A stretch of DNA of 18,439 nucleotides from Rhodobacterales bacterium UBA5972 (GCA_002430125.1 DJBQ01000095.1:5297-23735); one strand, 5' to 3'. Positions 1 to 9,370 are shown, counted from the first letter of the stretch. Numbers and translations: made by a program. The notes: generated by a model from the sequence alone, not told the origin.

Positions 1-829
1 AATCGGTCTGTTTTTCCGGCAGAAAATTCAACCGGCTTTGGGTGCCTTGCATAAACCCCCGCCCGGACCAACCGCCTGAACCGAGGGCGATTTTTGACTG
101 GGTGATGTGATATCCGGCCCCCAAAGGATCGCTCTCCGGATTAATAAACGTATCAATCCGACGATATTGGTAGTCTTTCAGCAATTGCCAACTGGACCCG
201 CGCGAGGACAAAACCAACGACACAGCCCCCGCCACCCAGGCAAATGCCGCCGCGAAATATTTCCAACTGACCCCGGCCAAAAACATCATCGCCGCCCCGC
301 CAAGCCCCAGCAGCAAAGCCGTGCCAAGATCAGGCTGTTTAAGCACCAGCAGCATTGGCACCCCAATAAGCACCAACGGCAACAGCACCCAACCGGGCTT
401 TGAAATTTTTGTTGCGTCCAGCCGGTCATAATACCAGGCCAGCACCATCACTAAACTGATTTTCATCAGTTCCGAGGGCTGAAGGCGCATAAAACCCAGA
501 TCGATCCAGCGTTGCGCACCCTTGCCGATTTCGCCGAAAAACTCGACGCCTAACAGCAGCAACAGCGAAATCGAATAAGCTAGGACCGATACGTTGCGCC
601 AGAAAGTAATCGGCACAAAGGCCACCAGCATCATCAGCACGAACCCAACCCCAAAGCGTTTGGCCTGCGCTGTCGCCCAAGGATCAGCATGACCGCCTGC
701 CACGGAATAAAGCATCAGAAACCCAACCGACGCCACAGCTGTTACCAACAGAACCAACGGCCAGTTCATAAACAGAACTTTGCGAAATCCGGTCGGCATG
801 GTTTTAAGGTTGTGAACCAGGTAACTCAT
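1..829 (-). CDS. rodA: Rod shape-determining protein RodA (SEDS glycosyltransferase), 3' end outside window
   Basis: RodA is the SEDS-family peptidoglycan polymerase of the elongasome; it works with PBP2 in the inner membrane to extend lateral-wall glycan strands. About 276 codons are visible and the C-terminus lies beyond base 1. The translation starts [12 protein letters not shown] and shows a series of hydrophobic segments. It contains family landmarks such as [19 protein letters not shown] and [11 protein letters not shown], the last two being conserved SEDS loop sequences. The start ATG (829-827) overlaps the mrdA stop as ATGA, which suggests translational coupling. It is the last visible gene of the mreBCD-mrdA-rodA cluster, the usual alphaproteobacterial order. 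FtsW is the paralogue to consider, but the mrd/mre context favours RodA. Confidence 0.95.
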   Translation of the reverse strand, partial: MSYLVHNLKTMPTGFRKVLFMNWPLVLLVTAVASVGFLMLYSVAGGHADPWATAQAKRFGVGFVLMMLVAFVPITFWRNVSVLAYSISLLLLLGVEFFGEIGKGAQRWIDLGFMRLQPSELMKISLVMVLAWYYDRLDATKISKPGWVLLPLVLIGVPMLLVLKQPDLGTALLLGLGGAAMMFLAGVSWKYFAAAFAWVAGAVSLVLSSRGSSWQLLKDYQYRRIDTFINPESDPLGAGYHITQSKIALGSGGWSGRGFMQGTQSRLNFLPEKQTD

Positions 830-2760
830 GAGTTCGTTCCTGATGGATCGCGCAGTATCAGCTTTTTACGTTCATTCTGGATACGGGTGCGCTGGCTTGC
901 TGGATATGCCTCGGGCGGTGGTTGGCCACCATAAAGGGCTTCTAGCAGAATATCACGGGCAATCGGCCCGGCAAAACGTGACCCGCCGCCGCCATGTTCA
1001 ACCACGACTGCGATCGCATATTTCGGGTCGTCATAGGGGGCGAAACCCACAAACAGCGCATGATCGCGATGCTCCCATGGTCGATCTTCATTGCTTGTGA
1101 TGCCTTGCGCACGCTCTTTGGCCGTGATCCGGCGTACCTGACTGGTGCCGGTCTTGGCCGCCATGCGCATTTCCTTGGCCCCAACGCGCACCGAATAAGC
1201 GGTGCCGTCGTTTTCATTTGAGACTGCAAACATACCTGCGCGCACTGCATTTAAAGCCTCATCCGTGATCCCCATTGTCTCGGGCGTGGTTGTCTGGGTG
1301 GCGACGCCGTCTACGTCTTTGACCAGACGGGGCAACACAGCTTTACCCGTCGCAATCCGCGCCACCATTGTCGCCAGTTGCATCGGCGAGGCCTGTACAT
1401 AGCCCTGACCAATGCCCGCGTTTAACGTATCCCCGATGCGCCAATCTTCCTTTGGCGTGGTATTCTCGCGCTTCCACGCCTTGGTCGGCATCAGCCCGGC
1501 TGCAACGCCGTTCAATGGTAAATCAAGCCGCTCGCCCAAGGCAAACCGCTTGGCCATGGCGGAAATCTTTTCGATCCCAACTCTTTGGGCGATTTCATAA
1601 TAAAAAACGTCGCACGAGTGCTTCAGACTGTCCCGCAGGTTCATTGCCCCATGACCGCCGCGCTTCCAGCAGTGAAATCGCTGCGTGCCAACTTCGGTAT
1701 AGCCGCGACAGATGATTTTTTCGCTTTCAGTAATCAACCCATCTTCATAGGCGGCAAGTGCCACCATCATCTTGAAGGTCGAGCCGGGCGGATAGGTGCC
1801 TTGCACCGACTTGTTGGCCAGAGGGTTGAACGGGTTTTCCCGCAACTCGGCATATTCAGGAATTGAAATGCCGGTGACAAATTTGTTCGGGTCAAATCCG
1901 GGAGTCGAACCTATGGCCATCAAGTCGCCGTTGCGCACATCCATCACGACAGCCGCAGCACTATTGCCGGCCAGTCGCGCCTGCACATAGTTTTGCAGAC
2001 CCTGATCCACCGTAAGGGTTACTTTGGCACCGGCCTGACCTTCGTTGCGGTCAAGCTCGCGCATCACCCGCCCCACTGCGTTGACCTCGATGCGTTTGGT
2101 GCCGGCAAAACCGCGCAAAACGCGGTCAAGTTTGTTTTCCACACCGGTTTTGCCGATTTGGAATTTCGGAATTTGCAGCAAAGGATCCTGATCATCAAGT
2201 CGCGCCAGATCATCCGCATTGACCCGTCCGACATATCCTACGACATGGGCGAAATCATCGCGCAAAGGATAGTGCCGTGACAAGCCGACCTCGGCTGAAA
2301 CCCCCGGCAGGGCTGGCGAATTTGCTGAAACCAACGCCAATTGTTCCCACGTCAGTTGCTCGGCAACCGTCACCGGAACAAAGGCCGGAAGGGATTTCAG
2401 CGATTTCAGGGTGTCCATCATATCACTGTCGCTGATCGGTATAATCTTGGCCAGCCGCGCCAGAACTTCCTCCGGGTCGCCCGCCAGTTCGCGAACAATA
2501 ATAATGCGGTAATTCTGGTTGTTTTCTGCCAGAGGTACGCCATTGCGATCGAAAATTAATCCCCGAGCGGGCGGCAACAATCTGATATTGATCCGGTTTT
2601 CCTCGGCCAGCAGGCGAAAATCCTCGCCTTGATCCACCTGCAAATACCTAAGCCGCAAGCCCAACAGCCCGACAAACGCAGCCTGTGCGCCAAACATCAC
2701 CAGCGCCCGCCGGTTTGGGCGCAACAAGGATTTTTCTGTTTCGCGCTTGGCGCTGTTCAT
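826..2760 (-). CDS. mrdA: Penicillin-binding protein 2 (elongation-specific transpeptidase)
   Basis: PBP2 is the monofunctional class B transpeptidase that cross-links new peptidoglycan during elongation; it is anchored in the inner membrane with its catalytic domain in the periplasm. The 644-residue protein has one N-terminal membrane segment (about residues 19-40) and then the PBP dimerisation domain (RGLIFDRNG near 66-74). The transpeptidase domain carries all three active-site motifs: STFK (327-330, catalytic Ser327), SCD (382-384, the SxN-type motif) and KTGT (536-539). The NAGIGQGY stretch at 447-454 is also typical. Length matches the family. The start lies 4 bases inside the end of mreD and the stop overlaps rodA, so the three genes are packed as one transcript. 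No anomalies seen. Confidence 0.97.
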   Translation of the reverse strand: MNSAKRETEKSLLRPNRRALVMFGAQAAFVGLLGLRLRYLQVDQGEDFRLLAEENRINIRLLPPARGLIFDRNGVPLAENNQNYRIIIVRELAGDPEEVLARLAKIIPISDSDMMDTLKSLKSLPAFVPVTVAEQLTWEQLALVSANSPALPGVSAEVGLSRHYPLRDDFAHVVGYVGRVNADDLARLDDQDPLLQIPKFQIGKTGVENKLDRVLRGFAGTKRIEVNAVGRVMRELDRNEGQAGAKVTLTVDQGLQNYVQARLAGNSAAAVVMDVRNGDLMAIGSTPGFDPNKFVTGISIPEYAELRENPFNPLANKSVQGTYPPGSTFKMMVALAAYEDGLITESEKIICRGYTEVGTQRFHCWKRGGHGAMNLRDSLKHSCDVFYYEIAQRVGIEKISAMAKRFALGERLDLPLNGVAAGLMPTKAWKRENTTPKEDWRIGDTLNAGIGQGYVQASPMQLATMVARIATGKAVLPRLVKDVDGVATQTTTPETMGITDEALNAVRAGMFAVSNENDGTAYSVRVGAKEMRMAAKTGTSQVRRITAKERAQGITSNEDRPWEHRDHALFVGFAPYDDPKYAIAVVVEHGGGGSRFAGPIARDILLEALYGGQPPPEAYPASQRTRIQNERKKLILRDPSGTNS

Positions 2761-3296
2761 AAACGATGCCCGAACTGGATCGCCTGATCTGGCGTGACTT
2801 TGCGTATTCTAAGGATGTAGCCGCAAAAGAACACGACAAACGGATATGCGGCAACCGTGACAAAGAAATGCAACATCACAAAACCGAAGCCGGTCACTGG
2901 CACAAAGCTTAAGCTAAGGATCAGGCGGTTCACCAAAAGCGCCAACAACATCACTCCAGCGACAAACACCCATTCAAACGGAAAAATCAAATCGCGAAAG
3001 CGGTATTCCTGACTGCGGATGCCCTCGCAGGACAAAACTGCAATTGCAGTCCACAATCCCAGAGGCCGATTAAGTAGAATATCATCCAGAAAGAAAATAC
3101 CGCCAACCAGCCAGACCGGCGCAAATTCTGGCCTTCTGAGGACAATCGCCAATGTCAGGCACAGGGTTACGTCCGGGCGGGGAATAGTGGACGGTGTGAA
3201 TTGCAACGGGATCATTGCCCCGAAAAGCAGCAGGGTTGCACAGATCAGATACGCCAGACGGCCCAGCCAAATCGTTGCAGACCGCGAGTCAGCCAT
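2757..3296 (-). CDS. mreD: Rod shape-determining protein MreD
   Basis: MreD is a small polytopic inner-membrane protein that, with MreC and MreB, forms the scaffold of the elongation machinery. The open frame extends up to 3374, but I chose the ATG at 3296. It has a GGGG Shine-Dalgarno-like run 9 bases upstream and gives 179 residues (MADSRSATIWLGRL), the normal size; an ATG at 3305 would sit directly against that run. Several hydrophobic segments are visible (LAYLICATLLLFGAMIPL, WVFVAGVMLLALLVN and a C-terminal pair). Its start overlaps the mreC stop by 8 bases and its stop overlaps the mrdA start by 4 bases. MreD sequences are poorly conserved, so position between mreC and mrdA is the stronger part of the call. 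Confidence 0.92.
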   Translation of the reverse strand: MADSRSATIWLGRLAYLICATLLLFGAMIPLQFTPSTIPRPDVTLCLTLAIVLRRPEFAPVWLVGGIFFLDDILLNRPLGLWTAIAVLSCEGIRSQEYRFRDLIFPFEWVFVAGVMLLALLVNRLILSLSFVPVTGFGFVMLHFFVTVAAYPFVVFFCGYILRIRKVTPDQAIQFGHRL

Positions 3297-4200
3297 CGCT
3301 GCCATCCCCGCCAGTTGGCACAAGCACGGTTGGTGGCAAAGTCGGGTTGCCAATAATGATATTCGTGTCGCCAATCATCTCGGGCCGAGAAGACCTAAGG
3401 ATGCGCAGGAATTCCAGCCGCTGATAATCCGCTGCCAATTGCACCAAAATACGCCTGTTATTGGCCATAATTAGTTGCCCAACCAACAAATCTGGCGGAA
3501 AAACCCCGCCATCGCCAGCGCTGACAACCCGGTCGCCGGGATGTACAAGTTCTGGATTTTCCAGAAAATCAATCGCCGGATAGAGGCTGTTGACGCCGGA
3601 CATAATCGCCTTTTGCCCGGACGGCAGTATCTTAACCGGAATGCGGCTGTTGCTGTCCGTCAGCAGAATAACCCGCGACGTGGACTCGCCGACGCCCGCG
3701 ATCCGTCCGACCAGACCCAGACCATCCATCGTCGCCCAGCCTTCAATGATTCCATCACTCCGCCCGACGTTTATCAGGGCTGATTGGCGAAAGGGTGATC
3801 CTGAATCAGTCAACACCACGCCAGTGATAAAGGTCAGTTTCGGGTCGATCCTGACTTTGTTCAGATCCAGAAGTTTGGCGTTCTCCTGCTCCAGTTGGAT
3901 CGCCGCTTCGCGCCAACCTTTCAGGCGTTGCAGGTCTCGGCGCAGTTCCTGATTTTGTTCGTAAATATTCGCGTATGACTGGAAATCGCCGATCATGCGT
4001 GCAGCCCCGGCTACAGGCACCAGCGCCCAGTCCATGCTTGGGATTACCTGATCAACCAAAGCATTGCGAAATCGTTCGACGCGCGGGTTATCAATACGCC
4101 ACAATAAAAACACCACCAGCAACACAAACACCAGAACCCCGATCAGTACTCGCCTGATCGAGCGTCCGTACTCTAGTTCCTGATATCGGTCCCGGGCCAC
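3289..4200 (-). CDS. mreC: Rod shape-determining protein MreC
   Basis: MreC is a bitopic inner-membrane protein whose periplasmic part binds and activates PBP2 and links it to MreB filaments. The 303-residue product has a short basic cytoplasmic N-terminus, one membrane helix (about 17-36, RRVLIGVLVFVLLVVFLLW) and a coiled coil rich in Glu/Gln/Leu (about 79-117). The beta-rich MreC core follows, with the recognisable VILLTDSNSRIPV and SGDRVVSAGDGGVFPPDL-type sequences (here PGDRVVSAGDGGVFPPDL). The start codon is GTG, supported by AAGGAA about 6 bases upstream; no better ATG exists nearby. It lies 29 bases after mreB and overlaps mreD. Confidence 0.95.
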   Translation of the reverse strand: MARDRYQELEYGRSIRRVLIGVLVFVLLVVFLLWRIDNPRVERFRNALVDQVIPSMDWALVPVAGAARMIGDFQSYANIYEQNQELRRDLQRLKGWREAAIQLEQENAKLLDLNKVRIDPKLTFITGVVLTDSGSPFRQSALINVGRSDGIIEGWATMDGLGLVGRIAGVGESTSRVILLTDSNSRIPVKILPSGQKAIMSGVNSLYPAIDFLENPELVHPGDRVVSAGDGGVFPPDLLVGQLIMANNRRILVQLAADYQRLEFLRILRSSRPEMIGDTNIIIGNPTLPPTVLVPTGGDGSDG

Positions 4201-4229
4201 TTGGTTTCCTTTGCGAGCCGGCTTCAGCC

Positions 4230-5327
<1,098 letters not shown>

Positions 5328-5334
5328 CTAAGTA

Positions 5335-5364
5335 CTTATAGGCGGTTGCTACATCAGCAGTAAA
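5335..5364 (-). promoter_or_regulatory. Candidate sigma-70 promoter of the mreBCD-mrdA-rodA operon
   Basis: On the minus strand TTTACT (5364-5359, -35-like) and TATAAG (5340-5335, -10-like) are separated by 18 bases. This is the best sigma-70-like pair in the gap upstream of mreB, and it would give a 5' leader of about 60 bases. Sequence match only; no transcription start is known. Confidence 0.4.
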
Positions 5365-5499
5365 GGGGCAGGCCGCAGGAAATTCGGGCACCAAATTGGT
5401 TAGGCAAATTGACGCCGACATTTTTTTCGCCGGTTATTGCGGCGTTTTGATGGCTAAGGACAGATTGCCTCGGGCCATAAACTTGCTTATGGCTGCTGC

Positions 5500-6282
5500 A
5501 TGCTTTCTTATCAACACAGTTATCATGCCGGCAATCTGGCCGATGTCCACAAGCACGCGCTTTTGGCGGTGATGCTTGACTACCTGACACGCAAAGACAA
5601 ACCACTAAGCTATCTGGAAACCCATGCTGGCCGCGGGCTTTACAACATAAACGATGAAGCTGCTCTGAAAACCGGCGAAGCGGCGGCTGGTATCGCCCGG
5701 GTATTGGACGAAAACTGGTTCGCTGCCGATCACCCATATTTGCGCGCGGTCTCTGCTATTTCCGCCAAATACGGTGCAACTGCCTATCCGGGCTCGCCAC
5801 TTGTCGCCGCCGAATTGTTGCGACCGGGTGATACGATGCACCTGGCCGAGCTTCACCCACAAGAACACGCGGCGTTGCGCGGGTTGGTTGCGCTGAAATA
5901 TGCGCAAATATACCATCAGGACGGCTTTCAGATGGCGCAATCCATCTGCCCGCCAACCCCGCGCCGTGGCATGCTGTTGATTGATCCGAGTTTTGAGGTG
6001 AAATCGGATTATCTGACGATCCCGGAATTCGTCCGCCAAATTCACCGCAAATGGAATGTTGGGGTTATCGCGCTGTGGTATCCAATCTTGGCCGATAATC
6101 GCCACGTGCCGATGTTGGTGGCTTTGAAGCATGCAGGGTTCAAAGATGTTTTGCGCCACGAGGTCAAATTTACCGCCCTGCGCGCCGGGCACGGGATGAT
6201 CGGGTCGGGGATGTTTATCGTCAACCCGCCTTATGGCTTGGTAGACGCGGCGGCGGCGGTTGGTGCGGTTTTCGACCGATAA
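5500..6282 (+). CDS. rlmJ: 23S rRNA (adenine(2030)-N6)-methyltransferase RlmJ
   Basis: RlmJ uses S-adenosylmethionine to methylate N6 of A2030 (E. coli numbering) in 23S rRNA. The 260-residue protein begins with the family signature MLSYQHSYHAGNLADVHKH. It has the cofactor motif ETHAGRGLY (40-48) and a catalytic motif IV region LLIDPSFEVK (159-168). Size is slightly below the 280 residues of the E. coli protein. The catalytic motif reads DPSF instead of the usual [DN]PP[YF], with Ser at the second Pro position. It diverges from mreB over 229 bases. A weak plus-strand promoter candidate (TTGACG 5409-5414, GTTATT 5433-5438) is present, and no clear Shine-Dalgarno precedes the ATG. It converges on leuA. 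Confidence 0.9.
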   Translation: MLSYQHSYHAGNLADVHKHALLAVMLDYLTRKDKPLSYLETHAGRGLYNINDEAALKTGEAAAGIARVLDENWFAADHPYLRAVSAISAKYGATAYPGSPLVAAELLRPGDTMHLAELHPQEHAALRGLVALKYAQIYHQDGFQMAQSICPPTPRRGMLLIDPSFEVKSDYLTIPEFVRQIHRKWNVGVIALWYPILADNRHVPMLVALKHAGFKDVLRHEVKFTALRAGHGMIGSGMFIVNPPYGLVDAAAAVGAVFDR

Positions 6283-6335
6283 TCCACAGACCTGTTGGCG
6301 GGTTGCGAATTGGATATTTGAAAAAGAGACAGGTA

Positions 6336-6361
6336 GGGCGCGGAATGTGACCGCCACGCCC
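6336..6361 (-). terminator. Possible terminator hairpin after leuA
   Basis: On the minus strand, about 9 bases after the leuA stop, GGGCG-tgg-CGG can pair with CCG-CGCCC across a 7-base loop; the tgg is a bulge. There is no immediate U-tract; CTCTTTTTC comes about 9 bases later. The position between convergent rlmJ and leuA fits a terminator, but the structure is imperfect. Confidence 0.35.
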
Positions 6362-6369
6362 CGTTTGAT

Positions 6370-7920
6370 TTAGCCCTTAGGGGCGGATTTTGTCCGCCGG
6401 ACCAGCAATTTGTTCAGCGCGTTGACATAGGCCTTGGCCGAGGCAACTACGGTATCGGTATCCGCCGACTGACCGGTGACGATTTTGCCGTCTTCCTCCA
6501 TCCGAACAGACACTGTCGCCTGCGCATCAGTGCCTTCGGTGACCGCGCTGACTTGATAAAGCTGCAAGCTGGCCGTGTGACTGAACAGGGCTTTCACCGC
6601 ATTAAACGTCGCATCGACCGGCCCGTCACCGGTGGCCTGCACCTGATGATCCACGCCGTCGATTGTCAGGATCAGATCAGCCGTTTGTGGCGCCTCGGTG
6701 CCACAAACCACCCGCAGGAACTTGACCTGCAACCGGTCGTTTGCCGCATTGGTTGAGGTATCCGTCATCAGCGCGATCAGATCGTCGTCAAACACTTCCT
6801 TCTTGCGATCCGCCAGCGATTTAAAGCGCACGAACACGTCTTTCAGCTGGTTATCACCCAGTTCATACCCCAAATCCTTAAGCTTTGACCGCAGGGCCGC
6901 CCGACCGGAATGTTTGCCCATCACCAGATTGGTTTCTGCCAGCCCGATGTCAGAAGGACGCATGATTTCAAAGGTTTCGGCGTTTTTCAACATGCCGTCC
7001 TGATGAATGCCGCTTTCATGAGCAAAAGCGTTTTTGCCCACAATCGCCTTGTTAAACTGCACCGGAAAGCCCGACACGGTGGCCACAACGCGGCTGATCT
7101 GCATGATCTTGGTGGTATCAATGCCTGTCTGGTAAGGCATGATATCGTTGCGCACTTTCATTGCCATTACGACCTCTTCCAGGGCCGTATTGCCAGCGCG
7201 TTCGCCCAGACCGTTGATCGTACATTCGATCTGCCGCGCCCCGGCTTCGACCGCAGCAAGCGCGTTGGCTGTCGCCATGCCCAGATCGTTATGGCAATGG
7301 GTGGCAAAAGTGATCGTATCTGCCCCCGGCACCCGTTCCAGCAGCATCCGGATCAGATCAGCGCTTTCGCGCGGTGCGGTATAGCCGACCGTATCAGGAA
7401 TATTGATCGTGGTTGCCCCGGCTTTGATGGCGATTTCCACCGTCCGGCACAGGTAATCATGCTCGGTTCGGGTCGCGTCCATCGGCGACCACTGCACGTT
7501 GTCGCACAAATTACGCGCGTGGCTGACGGTCTGGTGAATGCGTTCGGCCATTTCGTCCATCGTTAGGTTCGGAATGGCGCGGTGCAGGGGTGAGGTGCCG
7601 ATAAACGTGTGAATGCGCGGCTGCGCTGCGTGTTTCACAGCCTCCCAACAGCGGTCAATATCGCCAAGCTGGGCACGGGCAAGGCCGCAGATCACCGCAT
7701 TTTTAGACTGCCGCGCAACTTCGCGAACCGCCTCGAAATCACCTTCCGAGGCGATGGGAAACCCGGCCTCGATGATATCAACGCCCATCTCGTCCAGCAG
7801 GCTGGCGATCTCCAGCTTTTCATTGTGTGACATCGTCGCACCCGGAGATTGTTCGCCGTCGCGCAACGTGGTGTCAAAGATCATTACCCGGTCTTGGGTG
7901 GATTTATCGGTACTTGTCAT
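6370..7920 (-). CDS. leuA: 2-isopropylmalate synthase
   Basis: LeuA catalyses the first committed step of leucine synthesis: acetyl-CoA plus 2-oxoisovalerate gives 2-isopropylmalate, in the cytoplasm. The 516-residue protein has the DRE-TIM metallolyase barrel with FDTTLRDGEQSPG (15-27, catalytic Arg20 and metal-binding Asp21). It also has the metal-binding THCHND (207-212) and NGLGERAGN (236-244). The C-terminal part (from about 390) is the LeuA regulatory domain that gives leucine feedback inhibition in the family. The length and GEQSPG/HCHNDLG pattern fit LeuA rather than homocitrate or citramalate synthase. The ATG is preceded only by a weak CGGA. Upstream is a leucine-codon leader peptide, so transcription or translation is probably controlled by leucyl-tRNA charging. 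Confidence 0.97.
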   Translation of the reverse strand: MTSTDKSTQDRVMIFDTTLRDGEQSPGATMSHNEKLEIASLLDEMGVDIIEAGFPIASEGDFEAVREVARQSKNAVICGLARAQLGDIDRCWEAVKHAAQPRIHTFIGTSPLHRAIPNLTMDEMAERIHQTVSHARNLCDNVQWSPMDATRTEHDYLCRTVEIAIKAGATTINIPDTVGYTAPRESADLIRMLLERVPGADTITFATHCHNDLGMATANALAAVEAGARQIECTINGLGERAGNTALEEVVMAMKVRNDIMPYQTGIDTTKIMQISRVVATVSGFPVQFNKAIVGKNAFAHESGIHQDGMLKNAETFEIMRPSDIGLAETNLVMGKHSGRAALRSKLKDLGYELGDNQLKDVFVRFKSLADRKKEVFDDDLIALMTDTSTNAANDRLQVKFLRVVCGTEAPQTADLILTIDGVDHQVQATGDGPVDATFNAVKALFSHTASLQLYQVSAVTEGTDAQATVSVRMEEDGKIVTGQSADTDTVVASAKAYVNALNKLLVRRTKSAPKG

Positions 7921-7949
7921 GATGATATCCGTTTGTTCTTAGCTGTTAT

Positions 7950-8014
7950 CTGTCTGGAAAGGCGCGACTTTTGAACCCTCTGAGCGGACGCGCCCTGACA
8001 GGCACGCTCAGAGG
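7950..8014 (-). promoter_or_regulatory. leuA leader RNA with two mutually exclusive stems (attenuator-like)
   Basis: Two RNA stems can form on the minus strand between the leader peptide and leuA. Stem I pairs CCTCTGAGCG (8014-8005) with CGCTCAGAGG (7986-7977), a perfect 10 bp that includes the leader stop codon. Stem II pairs CTGTC (8001-7997) plus AGGGCGCG (7996-7989) with CGCGCCTT (7966-7959) plus GACAG (7954-7950), with a 4-base bulge and one G-U pair. The 5' arm of stem II lies in the loop of stem I, so the stems compete. A ribosome stalled on the Leu codons (8031-8020) would cover the 5' arm of stem I. A classical terminator U-run is not obvious. Confidence 0.6.
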
Positions 8015-8094
8015 CGGCTAAGAAGTAGCAGTGCAGTAATCGACCGGGCCGTTTGGGCCGGGATCAGGTTGGATATGTTTGCACTATGCGCCAT
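8008..8094 (-). CDS. leuL: Leucine-rich leader peptide of leuA
   Basis: A 28-codon open frame starts MAHSANISNLIP and ends TALLLLSRL before a TGA. Four consecutive leucine codons (CTG CTA CTT CTT, 8031-8020) and another Leu as the last residue lie near its 3' end. This is the layout of amino-acid-biosynthesis leader peptides, which sense tRNA charging by ribosome stalling. It sits 87 bases upstream of leuA on the same strand. No Shine-Dalgarno is present. The predicted promoter places +1 at or one base before the ATG, so it is probably translated from a leaderless mRNA, as described for the trpL leader of Sinorhizobium meliloti. The function is inferred from composition and position. Confidence 0.8.
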   Translation of the reverse strand: MAHSANISNLIPAQTARSITALLLLSRL

Positions 8095-8101
8095 AGGGAA
8101 G

Positions 8102-8129
8102 ACTATAACCGGAAATCAGGGGATGAAAA
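8102..8129 (-). promoter_or_regulatory. Predicted promoter of the leuA leader transcript
   Basis: On the minus strand TTTTCA (8129-8124) and TATAGT (8107-8102) are 16 bases apart. The TATAGT box fits the -10 consensus well. Counting from it, +1 falls at about 8095-8094, where the leader-peptide ATG begins, which explains why that ATG has no ribosome binding site. Confidence 0.55.
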
Positions 8130-8223
8130 GGCCAAATTTGCGGATTTTGTTTGTACGCGGCTTGCGCCTAACCTGTAAGATGAACCTGTAATTGAACGCC
8201 TGAATGGCGAAAGGAGTATTGAA

Positions 8224-8703
8224 ATGACATTTCTTGGAAAACTGGGCTGGTTTGTCAGTCTGATATTGGCGGCGGTTATTCTGGCCGGGGCCTATGTGTT
8301 TCTGGTCCGCGGCAACGTCGTTGAAGGTGAGGACGGGCGCACCGTTATCTTGTTGTCAAAGGCCGAACGGATCAAAGTTCTGGGCGAAATGCGCGGCATG
8401 TTAGAGGCGGTCCAAAGCGTTACCGAGGCCGCCGCGACGGGCGATAACGCCGTAGTGCAGGCCGTGGCACGTGCCGTCGGAATGGCGGCGACCGCCAACG
8501 AAAGTGCCGCGATGATGGCAAAGCTGCCGCTTGAATTCAAAACACTGGGGTTTGGCACCCATAAGGCTTGGGATTCCATTGCCGATCTGGCCCAGACTGG
8601 CGCAACACAGACAATTTTGACGGCGGCAATCGGTGATATTTTGCTGAATTGCACCGCCTGCCATGCCTCGTACCAGTTCGCAAACGAGGACGTGACACAA
8701 TAG
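8224..8703 (+). CDS. Membrane-anchored cytochrome c'-like protein
   Basis: The 159-residue protein has an N-terminal hydrophobic segment (about 8-28) with no obvious cleavage site, so it is probably an inner-membrane anchor with the rest in the periplasm. A helical, Ala-rich middle follows. A single C-type haem motif, CTACH (143-147), lies within 13 residues of the end and continues ASYQ. A haem site at the extreme C-terminus of a helical domain, with the CxxCHxxY pattern, is characteristic of the cytochrome c'/c556 four-helix fold. The axial Met of c556-type proteins could be Met55-Met59 but cannot be assigned. AAGGAG stands 7 bases before the ATG. It diverges from the leuA leader and is followed 99 bases later by the glycine-zipper gene. 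Physiological role unknown. Confidence 0.7.
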   Translation: MTFLGKLGWFVSLILAAVILAGAYVFLVRGNVVEGEDGRTVILLSKAERIKVLGEMRGMLEAVQSVTEAAATGDNAVVQAVARAVGMAATANESAAMMAKLPLEFKTLGFGTHKAWDSIADLAQTGATQTILTAAIGDILLNCTACHASYQFANEDVTQ

Positions 8704-8802
8704 CGCTGCCCGGTAACGGGATTGCAGTTTGGCAGGGCTTTAAACCGGTATTTCCATACATACATGTCGAAGAAATCGGCAACGTTTTAAATGGAGGTTA
8801 TC

Positions 8803-9327
8803 ATGAAGCTTTTTGCAAAAACTGTCAGCCTTGCTTTTGTGGGTGCGCTTATCGCCTCGCAGGCTATGGCGCAAAGCGATGTTCCGTCATTCAAGTGGTT
8901 TGAGGGTTCGCACAAGACCACGGCGCGGGTGCTTGATACGTCCCCCGTCTATTCAGGATCGCAAACCCGTCAGAAAGAGGTTTGCGAAAAGGTTAGGGTG
9001 CCGATTTACGGTGGGGTTGACCAGAACCAACGCACCGGCAACGCGCTGGCCGGGGCGGTCATCGGCGGTATCCTTGGTAACATGGCCGCCGGAAACAAGG
9101 CCGGAACAACTGCCGGGGCGATTCTGGGGGCTGCGGCCGGGGCCAACGCGGGAAATCGCGAAATCGTGGGCTATCGTCTTGAAACCCAATGTAACGTGGT
9201 TGATGTCGTCAATGACCACTTGAGGTATTATAAGTCACGGGTTCGGGTCGAAGGTGACGTTTATATTGTTCATACCCAACACCGGCTGGAACCGGGCAGC
9301 TCGGTCAAAATGTATGTTGCCAATTAA
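8803..9327 (+). CDS. Exported glycine-zipper (2TM, 17 kDa antigen-like) protein
   Basis: The open frame begins at 8791, but GGAGG (8793-8797) is an excellent ribosome binding site for the ATG at 8803, so I use that start (174 residues). The N-terminus is a clear signal peptide (MKLFAKTVSLAFVGALIASQAMA, cleavage before QSD). There is no lipobox cysteine, so the product is periplasmic or outer-membrane rather than a lipoprotein. The centre (about residues 80-115) is a glycine zipper with many GxxxG/GxxxA steps (AGAVIGGILGNMAAGNKAG, AGAILGAAAGANAG), as in the Rick_17kDa_Anti/glycine-zipper 2TM families linked to the cell envelope. Two cysteines (before and after the zipper) could form a disulphide. 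It converges on the MORN gene 43 bases away. Precise function unknown. Confidence 0.8.
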   Translation: MKLFAKTVSLAFVGALIASQAMAQSDVPSFKWFEGSHKTTARVLDTSPVYSGSQTRQKEVCEKVRVPIYGGVDQNQRTGNALAGAVIGGILGNMAAGNKAGTTAGAILGAAAGANAGNREIVGYRLETQCNVVDVVNDHLRYYKSRVRVEGDVYIVHTQHRLEPGSSVKMYVAN

Positions 9328-9370
9328 ACGCCATCTCATCTAGCGGATTGAAGGGTGCAACGGGTCGGGC

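Noticed and set aside
5428..5448. CGCCG-N7-CGGCG followed by TTTT on the plus strand, upstream of rlmJ
   Set aside because: Looks like a small terminator, but no plus-strand gene precedes it and the stem is only 5 bp; probably chance.
5605..6357. 250-codon minus-strand open frame opposite rlmJ
   Set aside because: Antisense shadow; rlmJ on the plus strand has clear family motifs throughout.
6910..7566. 218-codon plus-strand open frame inside leuA
   Set aside because: Antisense of conserved LeuA catalytic sequence; composition is His/Arg-rich as expected of a shadow frame.
8709..8720. CCCG-GTAA-CGGG hairpin after the cytochrome gene
   Set aside because: Only a 4-bp stem and no U-tract; too weak to call a terminator.
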